NCBI GenBank assembly: GCA_037957365.1
Contig: JARHVA010000006.1
Coordinates: forward strand, 13,164,001-13,228,000
DNA from: Torreya grandis
Lineage: Eukaryota; Streptophyta; Pinopsida; Cupressales; Taxaceae
Length of the DNA: 64,000 nucleotides
Direction of reading: 5' to 3'
Of this stretch, positions 11,481-23,925 are shown piece by piece. A model generated the notes under the pieces. That model worked only from the letters and a program-made list of their open reading frames with translations, was not told the origin of the DNA and ran no database searches. Both the position numbers and the translations under genes were made by a program. Within the stretch, counting starts at the first letter, position 1. The number at the start of each line of letters is the position of its first letter.

Positions 11481-13260
11481 GTTATTAGGTCTTGGTGGTT
11501 GAGGACTGAGGTGAATTTAGGACAAGTGTTCTTAAAGAATATATTTTAGACTGGGCATATGAAACACTTCCCAAAGAGAGATAAATGTCTTGGCACTCTT
11601 CAAAGAATCAATAATGTTAAAAAAAGAGGCATTTACCTTTTATTATGTCCTTTAAGGTAAAGAAGTTCCTTGATCTTGAGGCATTAGATCACTTTGGGTC
11701 ACCTTTGCAACATTCTAATTTGAAATGGGTGCAAATGTTGTAGGGACTGTAACACTAGGACTCACACCTTATTTCCTTGAAGGAGGACTATTTGAACTTG
11801 TGTCAGCACCATGGAAATATCCCAAAGCCTTTCTCTTGGATCTGGTATTAGTTGAAACTAAATCATTCTAATTGAGAACATATGTATCTTCTCTTATTAC
11901 AAGTTTCACCTTTTGGGGCTTCTATCCTTCATTTTCTTACATAAAATTATCATATTCTACCATAAATTGAGGAGTGACTCCTCCTTGGGATACCAAATAC
12001 TATCCTCCATATTTATTTGCATCCATGAATTATCCTTATTGATATTTTTCTCCTTGGACCAAGTTACTAAGAAATGGGACCATAGATCTTGTGTTGAAAG
12101 TAAAGGTTGGATTGTATGCATTAGATGGCCTATTAAAGTTAGGTTGTCTTTGCCCTCTCCCATAGCCATATTTTTGAGGTTGCAACCTATTTACTTTTTT
12201 ATGATAGGGAGAGGGATTTTGGTTAAATCCATACTATATATTGATTTTCCTAACTTGAGCCTTAAAAACATTGGATCTTACTTGCCAATCAATGGTATCT
12301 TTTGCCTTCTTAGGGATAGCTCTAGAATTGGTGTTTGTACTTGTGACTTGAGTAACATTTGGAGTAACAATAGACATATTGGTTAAAAGAGGCATGGAGA
12401 CTTATAGAGGTAATTTTATAGATTGTATTAGGTCATTCTCAGCTCTAATAACTATGTCATAAGCTTCAAGTAAGGTATAACCACACATGGACTACAACAT
12501 GATGGATATGCCAGTAACAATATCCCTTAGATATGTAGGGGAAAAAATCTTTTAGGTGGTCTCATGTGAGGAGGTAACCTATACCAAGTTCTTTATAATC
12601 TCTCATTAAATTCATGCATAGTCTCCTTAGGACCTCTTTGAATTACATTGAGCTAATGAAAGAGTGATGTGTGATCACTTTTGTCCTCAAATATTGAGGT
12701 TAACAACTCTCCAAAATCATCCTAAGTGGTGATACATCCTCCCAATAATGTCCTGTACCATTCAAGTTCTTTTTCTCTAAAGGATATGGAAAGTAGTCTA
12801 ATTTAATATTGACCTTAGTAACATTATGAAAGCTACATAAGTTTGAGATGTCCCTAATATGCTCACTAGGGGTGACATGACCTTCACCATTAAAAGTGGG
12901 AAAACTTTTACTAGCATTAGGGGGTATATCATCATATGCATTGAGGTGTATGAGATTTTCAATAATAAATTCTAGAAAGGCATGCTACTAGTCCATGTTA
13001 TCCTCAAGTTTCTCTTCACTTTATTGATGTTCTTCGCTTGAAAATTCTGCTTGTTCTTCAATGTTCAAGATAGGCTAAGGATGTTGAACCTCAAGAGGAA
13101 GTTCAAGTTGAAGGAGTGGGTTTATGGGTGATACTTCTACTAGTAGTTAACCTAGTAAGGACCATGAAGTATAAAAACATAAATGATAAAACTTGGTCTA
13201 CAACTAGATATTACCTTGAATAGAGTGGCCAAATGTTGAGTAGAACACCATATGTAGTTG
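11481..13260 (-). pseudogene. Element I gag region
   Basis: The minus strand at 12550-12830 reads FREKELEWYRTLLGG, ITT-DDFGELLTSIFEDKSD and QRGPKETMHEFNERL, ending WYRLPPHMRP. This is the core of the plant Retrotrans_gag family, which forms the retrotransposon particle. Downstream (11957-12360) is a basic, Gln/Asn/Tyr-rich linker (YGYGRGQRQPNFNRP) and then a protease-proximal Ser/Pro-rich part. Stops are mainly TAG where CAG is expected. The gag start near 13200 is not clear. Confidence 0.7.
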
Positions 13261-13310
13261 TGTTATTGTCAAGACCAGCATTCACCTTGAAAAGATGTCT
13301 TTAATAAAAT

Positions 13311-13329
13311 AGTCCCACCAAGCATGCCA
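13311..13329 (-). other. Element I primer binding site
   Basis: On the minus strand the right LTR is followed after a few bases by TGGCATGCTTGGTGGGACT. It corresponds base for base, apart from C-to-T changes, to the PBS of element VI (TGGCACGCCCGGTGGGACT). It would pair with the 3' end of the primer tRNA at the start of reverse transcription, and it fixes the orientation of element I as minus. Confidence 0.75.
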
Positions 13330-13333
13330 AAAC

Positions 13334-14704
13334 TATTATCACCAAATATTGCACCTTAGAGATGGTTGTTCAATCCTACTCTAATAGTTGGGCAACATGG
13401 GATTACCTCTAAGCCTATGGGTTGACTATAGCAAAGGTAAACCTCTAGGTATACGGGATAACTCCCTAAATTTATCATTGCTTGATTATCACCTACACTA
13501 CTTACTTTCTTGGATGAAAAGGGATATAAGTAACATGAAATTAAAATAATCTAATGAATTGATACACTATAATTATCTCCTCTAGACTACCATACACTTG
13601 CACTATGAAACATGACTCACAACACTAGTCTCAACATCCTATATTGCTCTAATATAAGTATTTCAAACATGGAGGTGATATGAATTAAGCCACTCAAAGT
13701 GAGTGAACCAAAGGTCATATTATAGAAACTACTCCTTACAAATAGAGATAGACAAATGCACTAGCTACACTTCATGTGACCTATTAGAGGGAGAACTAGT
13801 TCCATCAAACATGGAAGAGCAAAGAGAAAGTAAGGATAGATACTAATCACTTGACCTTTCACTACACACCACTTCACACACTTATAAAAAAAAGTTTGTG
13901 AAATCAAAACTATATTAAAAATATTTATTTCAAAGTCAAAATATAGTATGAAACTAGTATGGCTTTACCATACTAGGTGTGGATTCTATTACAAAATCCA
14001 AAATAGCTTGCATTTATAGAGAATGTGAGAAGAGAGAGAAGAAGTGAAGTTCAAATGTCACAATTCCAAATGTCAAGGCATGAAAACCAATTAAATTTTA
14101 TGAAAATGGAGTGGAGAATAGACCATGAAGGTCTTATTGGACAAGTGTCTAGCTTAAGCATGATAAACTCTTCAAAATGGCATAGAGACTCTTCAACTAG
14201 CCCTCTTAAAATTACCTTCATCATGAAGCATCTCTTGACCACTTTGAACTAAAATAGGAAGATTTGACACATATTTAATATATTAGGGAGATTATAAAAA
14301 ATCTATGATAGTCATCAAATGCTTCCCTAACTGACAACCTTCTTCATGACATTTGCATTCACTGCTTGTAGACACTCATTAGTCTTTTATGCCTCATTCT
14401 TCACATTTTTCATCAAGGTGGCCTTAAGTTTATAAACCAAATCCATGGAATAGATGTTATGACACCTATTAAATACCTCCTTACATTCCACTCCATCAAG
14501 CAGACCTTAAAAATATCTACAAACAAACTTCTCGTCTTCTCACTAAGTAGTCACTTACACTTTTCACTGTCTGTCCAAGATTGCCTATGATGAATGGTGT
14601 AACAAAGGGAATTTAATGTAAAACTTAGGTTATAAATGAGAATAATAAGTGGGAATAATTATTTATAGACCTCCCCCAATGATTCTCATTCCTAAGTCCC
14701 CTTC
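13334..14704 (-). repeat. Element I LTR, right copy, piece 1 of 3
   Basis: Aligns with 5258-6596 of the left copy, for example the phrase CTACCATACACTTGCACTATG in both. It ends in CCTTC at the insertion point of element II; the left copy continues CCCTTCTACACATG without interruption. Confidence 0.85.
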
Positions 14705-14904
14705 TATTTCTATCTATTTTTTTTCTTTTCTTACTTTTTTTATTTTTTGAAAAGAAAGAAACTAGGAATGAAGGGTGTGGAAGAATACTTGTTAAAGTGT
14801 GCACGTTGAATCTAGATGATTATGTATAACTCTTATTTATCTTTGGAGTATGACATGAAAATAATAAAACACTAAAATAAACTTGTTTTTAAGACAAGTA
14901 GATG

Positions 14905-14970
14905 GGTGGATTGCCTAGCGTGAGCTAGATCCTAGAAGTGAAAGCTTTCTAGGAGGCTGTCAATCCACCT
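14905..14970 (-). other. Conserved LTR hairpin, element II left LTR
   Basis: The segment is closed by GGTGGATTG and CAATCCACC, with an inner arm CCTAGAAG / CTTTCTAGG. On the minus strand it aligns closely with the hairpin in the LTRs of element V (38814-38878), although the two LTRs differ over most of their length. Conservation of a two-arm stem suggests a function in the RNA, such as packaging, dimerisation or 3'-end formation. That is inference. Confidence 0.6.
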
Positions 14971-15689
14971 GCTTTTAAACACTTAAGTGATAATGATAAA
15001 AGAAATATATTTTCCTTATATGAATATAAATCTAAAATTAAATACACAAAATAATATCAAATTAATCAATAAAACTAAATTCTTTTCTTACATGGCTAAA
15101 ATAAAGCAACTAGTTTAAATAATGTCAATGCTGAAAATTGGCTAAAATAAATTTGTGGTTTTTGGTTTGAATTGGTTTGATAAGGGTAAAAAGAGTGATT
15201 TTTTGGGGGTTGGAAATGGTTTGGGATGGTTAAGGGTAATTTTTTGAATAAAACAATATGGATAAATGGTCAAAATAAGGTCAAGAAGGCAAAGGGGCAA
15301 ATGGTCCAAAATGAAGCCAAGAAGACAAAGGGGTAAATGGTCAAAATGAGGCCAAGAAGGCAAAGGGGTAAATGGTGATCAAGAAGATAAAGGGGATATG
15401 TATAATAGGATAAAATTACAATAGTGTGATGAAGGAAATAATTTAAAAAATAAATCCAAAGGGAAAGGAATACAAAAATTAAAAATAACTAAACAACAAG
15501 ATCACCTCAATGCTTGAAGATGCTTGTTGATAGTTGATGAAGACTTGAAGTAATTTTGGCAGAGTTTTATTGCTTGAGATATTTATCTTCAATATGATGA
15601 CCTCATTTATTATACCTCAAAACTTGAAACACAAATTTTAATAACAAAATACTAGTTTCTAACTTAACCTTAGGTGAAGGAGAGGGGGG

Positions 15690-15697
15690 TATTTATA
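15690..15697 (-). promoter_or_regulatory. TATA box of element II LTR
   Basis: TATAAATA on the minus strand, preceded by GC and followed by CCCCCC, a standard plant LTR promoter TATA context. It is present only in this left (3') LTR and absent from the right LTR because of the deletion there. Confidence 0.6.
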
Positions 15698-16553
15698 GCA
15701 TTTGATGTTGGGAAACATGCCAAAAGAGTGGGATAATGAAGTAATTTTAATTTTTCCAAGTGGGGCTCATAAATAAGTCAAGGATGAGTTTTTTGGGAAT
15801 TTACACTTTGATCATAAGTCTCCTATTTGGGTTTGGTGTGTCTCACACCCTGCACATGAGTCCAATTTTGAATGGGAATCATGCACATGGGTTTAAATGA
15901 GACCAAAAACTTCTCCCCACCATTTCTTTCTTTCACACAAGAACTTAAAGGGGTGGAACACCAAATTTACTTCCATTTCCCATGTGGTTGATGAAAATTC
16001 TAAGGTGAGGTTTTGGAAGATTCCCATTTGAGTTGAGAAGTCTCCCATTTTAACTAAGAAGTCAAAAATGGGTGCCCTTTATCTTTCCCAAAGTCTTAAA
16101 GAGGTAGGTATCTCTTTTAAAGTCTAATTTCATGTGGTGAAGACAAAATACATGTTTGATAATTACCTCTTAAGAGGAAATTTACCATATTTCAAGGGGG
16201 TAAATTTGTGATGTTGAAATGAGGTCATTAGGCACTTTGGGAAAGGGTCCCAAGTGGGGTATGGTGTCCCACATCAAGCCATGTCATTTCTAGGCCATGT
16301 CACCTATCATATCACCTCCAAATCACATGCCATATCACTTTCCATGTAATCATGAATAGTGATAATGGGTCCCATAGTGAATAGTGATTATGAGTAGTAA
16401 TTTTAAATAGTGATTTTGAATGACATTATGTGACTAGGATAATAATGATTTGGTTGGGCTAAGAGGGGTTTTGGGAAGGTTTAATAAGTTTTAGGTGATC
16501 TTCAAGCATTTAGGCATTGAAAACTATAAGTGTGTAGTTTTCTAGTGTTTACA

Positions 16554-16567
16554 TTTTTTCCCATTTT
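16554..16567 (-). other. Element II polypurine tract
   Basis: Read on the minus strand, AAAATGGGAAAAAA lies directly before the LTR start TGTAAACACTAG. This is the expected place of the plus-strand primer. Confidence 0.6.
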
Positions 16568-18229
16568 ATTATGCAACCTTGAATTGACAAGTTGTAAAAC
16601 AAAAAATATCAATTGGTTGAGGGTCAAGATGCCCTAAGTATGAGAGGAGGTGTTCCCCATCAAATTGAGATTTGATGAGGAAAGGTTGAATCAGGTGTAG
16701 GTTTGATAAGCAGTTGATGGGGAGGCATTGGGTGGTACCATAAGGTAGTTGGGTACATTAAATGCTTATGAGTTCACAAAATATGACTAAGCACAATAGT
16801 CAAGATTATGTAGAGACTAAATGTGAAAATGTTGATAACAAGAAGGTTAGGTTCTAAGATAAATGATAAGGTAACTGACCCCCAGCATTGGTCATAGCTG
16901 ATTGGGTTAGTCTTATCAAGGTTTCTAGATAACGGTAGTGTTGACTCAAGTATCCAAGGTAAGAATTGCTCTCAAAAAAAATAAATGGTCTAGTTTTGCA
17001 TGAGGTGGTGTAAACATTTAAAAGTTCAACACAGAAAGGTTAGTTATGGTCAAAAGTTATTGTAAAAAGTACCAATGTTTTGGGTCATAAGAAACTAACG
17101 TCAAGGTCAATTTGGTGAAAGCATGGGTGGATTGGGTATGGGTTAGAAGGGGATGGTCGAGCTAACTCCAAATGCATGCGATAATTAGACACTACCTACA
17201 TAGTTCCATAGATATGGATCCAAAAAGAATGTCAGGCCAAATGTAATTTTTTTGAGGTGAATGGTGCTAGTTAACTTGGTTCCCCTAATTTGATATCATG
17301 TAGGTAGGTCCAGGGGAAGGATATTGGAGAAATGGAAATGCTAAAGGGTGGAAAAGATAGTTATCAAATAATTTTTTATGGGTGTGGTAGAAATGGTGGA
17401 TGAGATTACCTAGGATGAAATTAGATGATTACATCAACTATGTAAAAGGAATCTGTAGCCATGGATAAGTAGGTTGAAGCATGAAATTTCTACCACCTTT
17501 TAAAAAAATATAAACATGTTTTACCAAGCTTTGGAAAATCTAGAACTACTTGAATTTCCATGATGATCTAATGGGTTTTTTCATCACCATCCAAATAAGC
17601 TGACATTGTGCACATTTCACAACAATGTCATTAATAGGATATGAAAGGTTATTATTCAACAATTCAGGGAAGCAAAGTAGCAAAGTTGGTAAATGAGAAG
17701 TGGTAAAGATTCAAACCCTTTACCCTTGAGTTAGTGGGGCCCTAAAATAAGTAAGCATTGATTTTTTGAGAGAATTCAAAGAAAGATGCCAAGGGGTTTT
17801 GGAATATGGAGTGAGATGAATAATAATATTAATTAAATGAGGGAGTAGGTTGTGGGTTTTGATTAAATAGTAGGGCTATTCTAAGGTGTAAGAAGATGTA
17901 GTCTGAAAAGGGAGAATCAAGAGAAATTATTGGTTGGAAGGTTAGGGCATGTGAGAGGGTGTAGCTATCATCCCCACATGGGTATCCCAAATATTCCATT
18001 TGAAGGTGGTTTTAGTTTTTATTCTAACATCTTCAAAGGTCAGAGTAAAAGGGGTTGAAAATAGGCAAGACTAGAAGAGGTGGGGAAGTAATTTTCATCC
18101 TAATAGCTTAACAATGCTCAGGCTTGTTGGTGGGTGCATGATCCTATGGTCCTAGCCAATTATGTGATAGAGCTATAATATTGGTATATATCTCATAGTA
18201 AACCAAAATTAAGTGGAAAACCTTGGACA
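16568..18229 (-). other. Element II 3' non-coding region
   Basis: No ORF. It carries a recurring block also seen near 20040-20420 and 22720-22800 (GTCRAGCTAA... CCTACATAG... TCCCCTAATTTGAT...), so the region is partly built from three diverged copies of one module. A related phrase (CTATGTAGGCAGCACTCAGT... GAGGTTAGCTCGACC) occurs in the post-pol part of element V near 49698-49750. Confidence 0.5.
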
Positions 18230-20000
18230 CTAGAGCATGCTCAAAATGGGTAGAGGGTTTAAAAGGAAAAAGGTGATAGGGAGGGTGAAGGGAGCAATTG
18301 GAGAGGGACAAAAAAGAGAGTCTAAGTGCAACATAGAGGCATTAAAGGAAGAAAGGGATGTTATTGAAGTAATGAAACTGACCAAAATTTTTGCATTAAG
18401 GCAAGGGCATAGAGGATATAAGGAAGCAAATAAAGAGATATACATAGAAGTAGTACAACTAATGACTACACTCTAAAGATGTGGAGGTTGAATTGGAGAA
18501 CATAAGGGAGATCCAAGAAGGGAAGAGGTAAAGGGGGACCAAGAGATGGATGAAGAGAAAATAATGAGTTCATAGATAAATATGAAGGTGAAAAAGGATG
18601 GAAGAAGCCAGGCATGGTCATATAGGTCACGAAGAGCAAAGAATGGCATCAAAGGAGACAAAAAAATGAAATGAAATGGAGAAAAGAGAAAAATAAAAGG
18701 TAGAAGATGGGGTGTTGAGAGACACACTAAATAATGATAGATTGGAGAATTGAAAATGATGGGGAGAGAAGTCTAACAATCATGAAGGGTAAGGGGATGA
18801 TGGTAAATATGGGAGGCCATGAAGGGTTTGAAAATAAGTCTAAAAATAGGCCAAGGAAAAAAATAGTTTGGTGATGAAAATGAAAATAAAACAAGGTAAT
18901 AAATATTAAAAAAATAAAATAAGAGGAAAAAGGAGTGAAATGAGGACACAAAAAAGATGATAGGAGAGTGAAGAAGCAAGTGTTATTTTGACCAAGTAAG
19001 CATGGATGACGATGGATAATGAAGCAAAGTAGATGGTGGTTTTTGGAGATGAGAGTGGTGGGAAAGGGGTTAAGAAAAACAAGGTGAAGCAAAGTATGGG
19101 TGGGTAAAAAGGTGAAGAGAGAAGGTAGGCATCAATCGACTTGTTAGAAGAGATTGATAAGCCAAAGGGGTGATTAGAAGAGATTGTCAAGCCAAAAAAT
19201 GGTGAGGTGTTGAAGAAATAGGGGAACATAATGCAAGGCAGAGAGATGAAACTAAGGGATGAAGATCAAGGATGATAACGATAAAAAGGAAGAATTTAAT
19301 TAAGGATACAAAGCATGAATACTCACATAGATGCAAAAGATAAGTGAGTACTGAGAGGGAAAGAGGAAAAGGGGAATGCAAAAGGGTGAAAGGCAAAGAG
19401 AGATAAGAAGAAAACGGAAATTATGGAAGGCTTCTCAAAGGATAAAGCCCTAGTTAGAAGCTAGTTATGGAGGAAAAAAAGAAGATAAAAAGGATGAAAG
19501 GATGGAAATAAAGAAAAAAATAAGAATGGAAAATGGGAAAGGTGGGAAGAGTGGAAAAATGGTAGAGAGTGGTGGTACATGTAAAGAAAAAGTATAGCAA
19601 CAGAAGAAATAGAAAGCCTAAGGGATTCATAGTATGAGATGAAATGGGTGAAGAAAAGAGAGTGATAAGGGGGGGTACAATAAGTGTTTGAGGTGAGGGG
19701 AGATGATGAGGATAGAGAAAGAAGTTGAAGGGGATAAAAGGCATGGTTGGTAATAAGGTGAAAGAGATTCAAAAAATGCAAAAGGTGGGTAGGGAAGAAA
19801 GTTGCAAAGAATGCACAAGGAAAGATGATGGGAAGGCATATGAATTAGATTAGGAGGTGGATTTATGGGAGGTAAGAGGGCACAATGGGGAAGGCTATCA
19901 ACCCTTGTGTTAAAAGAGATTAACAAGCAAGAATAGTGGTTAAAATAGATTGACAAGTTGAAGGAAGGGAGGTGATGAGGGGATAGTTAGAGAAGTGGAG
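18230..20000. other. Purine-rich strand-asymmetric tract in element II
   Basis: For about 1.75 kb the plus strand is strongly A+G rich (GGAAAAGGGGAATGCAAAAG is typical), so the minus strand has long pyrimidine-rich open frames that look like Phe/Ser/Pro/Leu/His proteins. These frames overlap in all registers and have no motif, so I read them as a composition artefact. Near 19130-19200 and 19905-19965 words like AGAGATTGACAAGCC recur at short distance. Confidence 0.5.
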
Positions 20001-21930
20001 GAAGATATTTTAGGTGAGAATGGAAAAAAATAAAGGATGTGGTCAAGCTAACCTTAGTAACTGAGTGCTACTACATAGTCTAAAAACACCTCAGGCCAAT
20101 GTAGATCTCTCAACAATGAGGGAAAGACTTAAGAGGAAGTATTAAATGGTGTTAAAACATAAGGATATTGAAGAAAGAATTTAAAGCTTCCTTGATGTAA
20201 GATGCCCTAAGCAAGAGGGTGTTGTTAGTGGTGGAAATGAGTGAGAATAAAAAAGGGGATGGGAATTAGTTGTTAGTGGTCAAGCTTCCCCTAGAAGTGG
20301 AGCAGTGCCTACATAGTCCATGGACATTAGGGTAATGTAGTTCAACAAGGGTTGGGTGAGCAATGTTCAAATTGGTTTCCCTAATTTGATGGACCATATG
20401 GGTTGGTTTGGGTTGATGGAGAAGGTTTTTTAAAACAAATGGTTTGGATTTTGGTGAAGGTGTCGGTGAAAGTGAATGGGGTAAGTTGGTAAATAGTTAC
20501 CATAATGATCCCACATTTAGTAAGATGAGAGATACAGATGGGAAAGGTAGGATAAATTAGAAGGGAACAAAATGCTAAGTACTACAAATGATATTTAATG
20601 GAGCTAATCCAAAGAAAAGGTGCCTTTGTTAGGAGGTTCACCTAAAATCATGTGAGCATAGGAGTTATGAGATGGTGTTTACTGCTACGAGCCAAGTTTT
20701 AGGAGGTAGGGTTCTATCCAGATCTACAAAGTCATTGTGGCCAAGGTTCAATACCACTATGAGATGAGTTTTAAGGGCATTAGCAAAGTGATGACCTAAA
20801 AATAATTTCTTTGATGATTAATTAGATTCTACAAGGAAGTTATTAGCATGGTGAGCGATAGAGGATGGACCTTGCCTGACCCAAGAGCTACATGGGTAGG
20901 CTAGATAAATGGTGGCCATGTCTGCATCCTCTATCCCAACTCTATGGAACCAATGAATTATTGGTTCTACTAGGTCAGGCGTAACTAATAAGAAGCTACA
21001 TGGCTAGGAAAAGGTGATCATTCCACTTTATGGATGACCTTTTAGCTTGCACAAAAAAAAGGTTACTATGTTTAAGAAGACACTACTAATGGTTGGGGTC
21101 TGACATTCAAAGCATGTGGTAATGGGTTGGTAGGAATAGGAGGGTAAAAGGAACAATAAGGTGAATGTATCACTATGAAAGAGCCAGAGTAAAGTATGAC
21201 CTTAGGAAATAATGTATATAGGGGTTTTAGGTGAAGCGTGGATAGTTTAATAACTTTGTATGTGTTGTGTAATGCCTTGCACGCTAATTTTAATATTGTA
21301 TAGTTTGATGTAAACATGTATAAAAGGTTTTGGATGTTATTGGTTGAATGTTATGTGACTATTTTTTTTACAATGTTTGATGGTACAAGTCATAGTGAAA
21401 ACATCAACTAGGCACATTAAGATAAGAATAGGGCCTGATGCTTTATTTTTTATAAGGACTAAAAATTGACCTAAAGTGAGATAAGCTTAATGAATATATG
21501 CCCTTCAAATTCAACTCATGAGTGGTTGTTAGTTGATAAAGAAGGTTTCTTGACCATAGGGTGTCAATTAAGCTCTAAATCCCTTGATCTACAGATAGTC
21601 TAAAGGGAAGACGAGTGATAGGTGGTGTGAAGGGTAATGGGTGGTATGTATGATAACCTCATGTGAATTAGTTTGCCCCATCTATAGGTAGCCTGATAAT
21701 AGTAAGAGACAAGTCCATGTCATATGCTAGCTATAGACTGATCAGTATGGGAAGTCTACATGGAGATGTTAATTGCAACTTCCAACTTATTATGTTATTT
21801 GAGAATCCATTGTAGCTTTAGAATTGGTTTTGATAGTGGGTCTTTTATTTAATTACTATATATGGGAAGTTGATCGATGTGGGAATCTTCTATGAAATTT
21901 CTCTATTTATGACAAATTTATCTTAGTCAT
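20001..21930. other. Element II 3' non-coding region, continued
   Basis: No coding content seen on either strand. It contains the second copy of the module described for 16568-18229 (about 20040-20420). Confidence 0.4.
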
Positions 21931-21934
21931 CCTT

Positions 21935-22070
21935 CAAGGGATTGGTCTAAGCTTATTGGCTTTGTTTTAATGTTCTTGATAGTTGTCCTTCAAGGGAGCA
22001 GTCTACCTTACATGTGGCAATTTTTATTTTGTTTTTGGGTAGTTATCCTTTGAGGGAGCAATCTACAATG
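21935..22070 (-). repeat. Threefold post-pol repeat, element II copy
   Basis: Three units of the type ATCCTTCAAGGGAGCAGTCT start near 21939, 21987 and 22042, with the same word order and about 50-bp spacing as the three units in element V at 48733-48855 (opposite strand). In V the repeat lies shortly after the integrase gene. In II it lies only about 900 bp from gag-derived sequence. Confidence 0.7.
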
Positions 22071-22940
22071 CTTAAGATATTGACCCAATTAATTGTTGCA
22101 AGATGAAATTTTTTTAAACATGGACTAGTCTAATTAGGTTTAGATATTTACCTTTATGAGGGTGAAATGTTAACATAGGAAGGTCAATGATATGTGAAAG
22201 GGTGTCATTTTGAAATATAATGACCATGGGATTCCATCTTATTAAAGATGAAAAGTATCCATGAGAATCATGTTATGGGTAGAGCCATGGTACCCATATT
22301 TAGGATTAGGCCATGACTATGACGGTTAATCACATGTTTCTATGTTGTAATCAATTATCCTCAAAAGGAGAGTAGAGAGATGGGTGAAGGTTAAAATATT
22401 CTAATCAAGGTATGAGCTTAATTTATATAAAAAGAGTGAGCTTGATCCTTAAAATAAAAATGGATGAAGATGCAAAGTGTTGAGAGGCTCAAGTTCTAGT
22501 TTGCCTTCAAGAGAGGACAAATGATAAGCTCATGATCTATACTTATGGGTATGATGTAAGGTCTAAGACAATTAAAATCAAGCTTGCCTCATTTTAATTT
22601 TCTCCATGTTGGTTTCAATTTAGGATGAGGTCTCCAATATTGAATTCCAAAGGTTTGAGGTAAAGTTGGTTAGGACTGATGGAGATGGGTAATCTCTAAT
22701 GGTTCGATGGGAGAATTTATATCCCAAATAGGTTAGGTGGTGTCCAAGTGGGTTTCCCCAATTTGATATTCCACTTGGTTTAAGTTGGGTTGATGGATAG
22801 GTTTGGTTGATAGGTTGAGGTAGAAATCTAAGGGTTATTTTAGTTAATGGTTAAGGTATGGTTCAAGTTAATAAATGGTTAAAGCTTTATGGAAGGAAAT
22901 TTCCCCCAGTTTACTCTTTGCATGGGTGGTAAGAAGATCC
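22071..22940 (-). other. Junction region of element II where pol is missing
   Basis: In element V about 5 kb of protease, RT, two RNase H domains and integrase lie between the gag-derived RSQKDK... segment and the threefold repeat. Here the corresponding distance is about 900 bp and no pol motif is seen. It includes the third copy of the post-pol module (TCCCCAATTTGATATTCC near 22747). Confidence 0.6.
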
Positions 22941-23210
22941 AAAATTGAAGGTGTTTATAGTTGGGTTCAGTTAGAATGTTGAGGGTTTGAAGTGTATGTC
23001 TATGGAATAGACATTTTATCCTTCCCCTTATCCTTTTGTTGGACCTGAGAATGGGTAACCCTAAATATGGTGTGGATAAAAGGAAGTGTTGGTTTAGCTT
23101 GTTTCTTCAGTTCCTCCTTATTATTAGGTGAGAATGGGGGAATAGGCAAGTGTTGGGTAGGTTTGGTTGATGGTTAGGTTGGAAATGGGCTCAAAAGAGG
23201 TTCATTTGAT

Positions 23211-23925
23211 AAGATATTATCTTTAATATAAAATTGATGGATAATGGTTTTAAGATCCTTGTAGTGTTATGTATCATGGCCAAGTATCTAATGGTAAGAG
23301 CACACATGGTGATCATTATAACATGATGGTTTTGGGTGTGAAGGGTCAAAATTTTTGATAGGGTCAAAAGGTTTGATAGGTGGTAAGGTTAAAGAAGAGG
23401 TTTGCAATAAAATTTGTAAAATGGTTGAATAAGATTCATGCAAAGGTGTTGGAGGTGATAGGTTTTTAGTTTTGAGAGCCTAAAATTAGTTTTTACTACA
23501 GAAGTTACAAGTGGTGGGGTAGTTTTCGTTTTTCGGTTCGGTTGGGATGGATTGGTTAAGGGAGTTTCATCTGATAACATATTACCCTCATATAAGTTGT
23601 GGATGAGTGCTTGGAGAGATTTGCAATGCTCTATGTCATGTCCAAGTGTCCTATGGTATGCACAAACTAAATTGACATTAAACCATTTTGGCTGAGGATG
23701 TGAAGGGTCAAAAAAAATTTATAGGTTGGAAATTTTTGAGAGGTGGTAAGATTAAAGAGGAGGTTTTTAATAACCTTTGTAAAATGGTTGAATAGGATCC
23801 AATTAAAGGTGTATGGGGTGATAGATTTTTGGGCTTTGAAATGGAAGCCATCTTAGGAGTAGGCTTTACCTTGAAAGTTGTTAGTTGTGAAATGGTTTTA
23901 GTATATTGGTTAGGTTGGGGTTGCT
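23211..23925 (-). repeat. Tandem duplication of the second Zn-knuckle module in element II
   Basis: Two units, about 23211-23566 and 23567-23925, share the order TTCATYTGATAA..., GCCAAGT / TCCAAGT..., TGTGAAGGGTCAAA..., AGGTGGTAAG, AAATGGTTGAATA. Each encodes one Y-H-x-x-x-G-H-x-x-x-(C/Y) knuckle on the minus strand. Element V has only one such module at this position (near 43330). Confidence 0.6.

Larger units (their letters stand above)
14705..16553 (-). repeat. Element II LTR, left copy (3' LTR)
   Basis: Begins TATTTCTATC (TG mutated to TA; the other copy has TGTTTC) and ends TGTTTACA. It is 1849 bp, against 1513 bp in the right copy. The extra segment is roughly 15646-16017 and contains the reverse complement of a TATA box (CTATAAATACCCC on the minus strand, 15690-15697). 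Near 16270-16425 it carries short runs of CATGTCAC-like and AATAGTGAT words. Confidence 0.9.

Noticed and set aside
11913..12386. 157-codon plus-strand frame in element I
   Set aside because: It is antisense to the gag linker (readable on the minus strand) and shows no motif.
18230..19956. Cluster of eight or more minus-strand open frames rich in Phe, Ser, Pro, Leu and His
   Set aside because: They overlap each other in different registers within a purine-rich tract, lack motifs, and are explained by strand composition.
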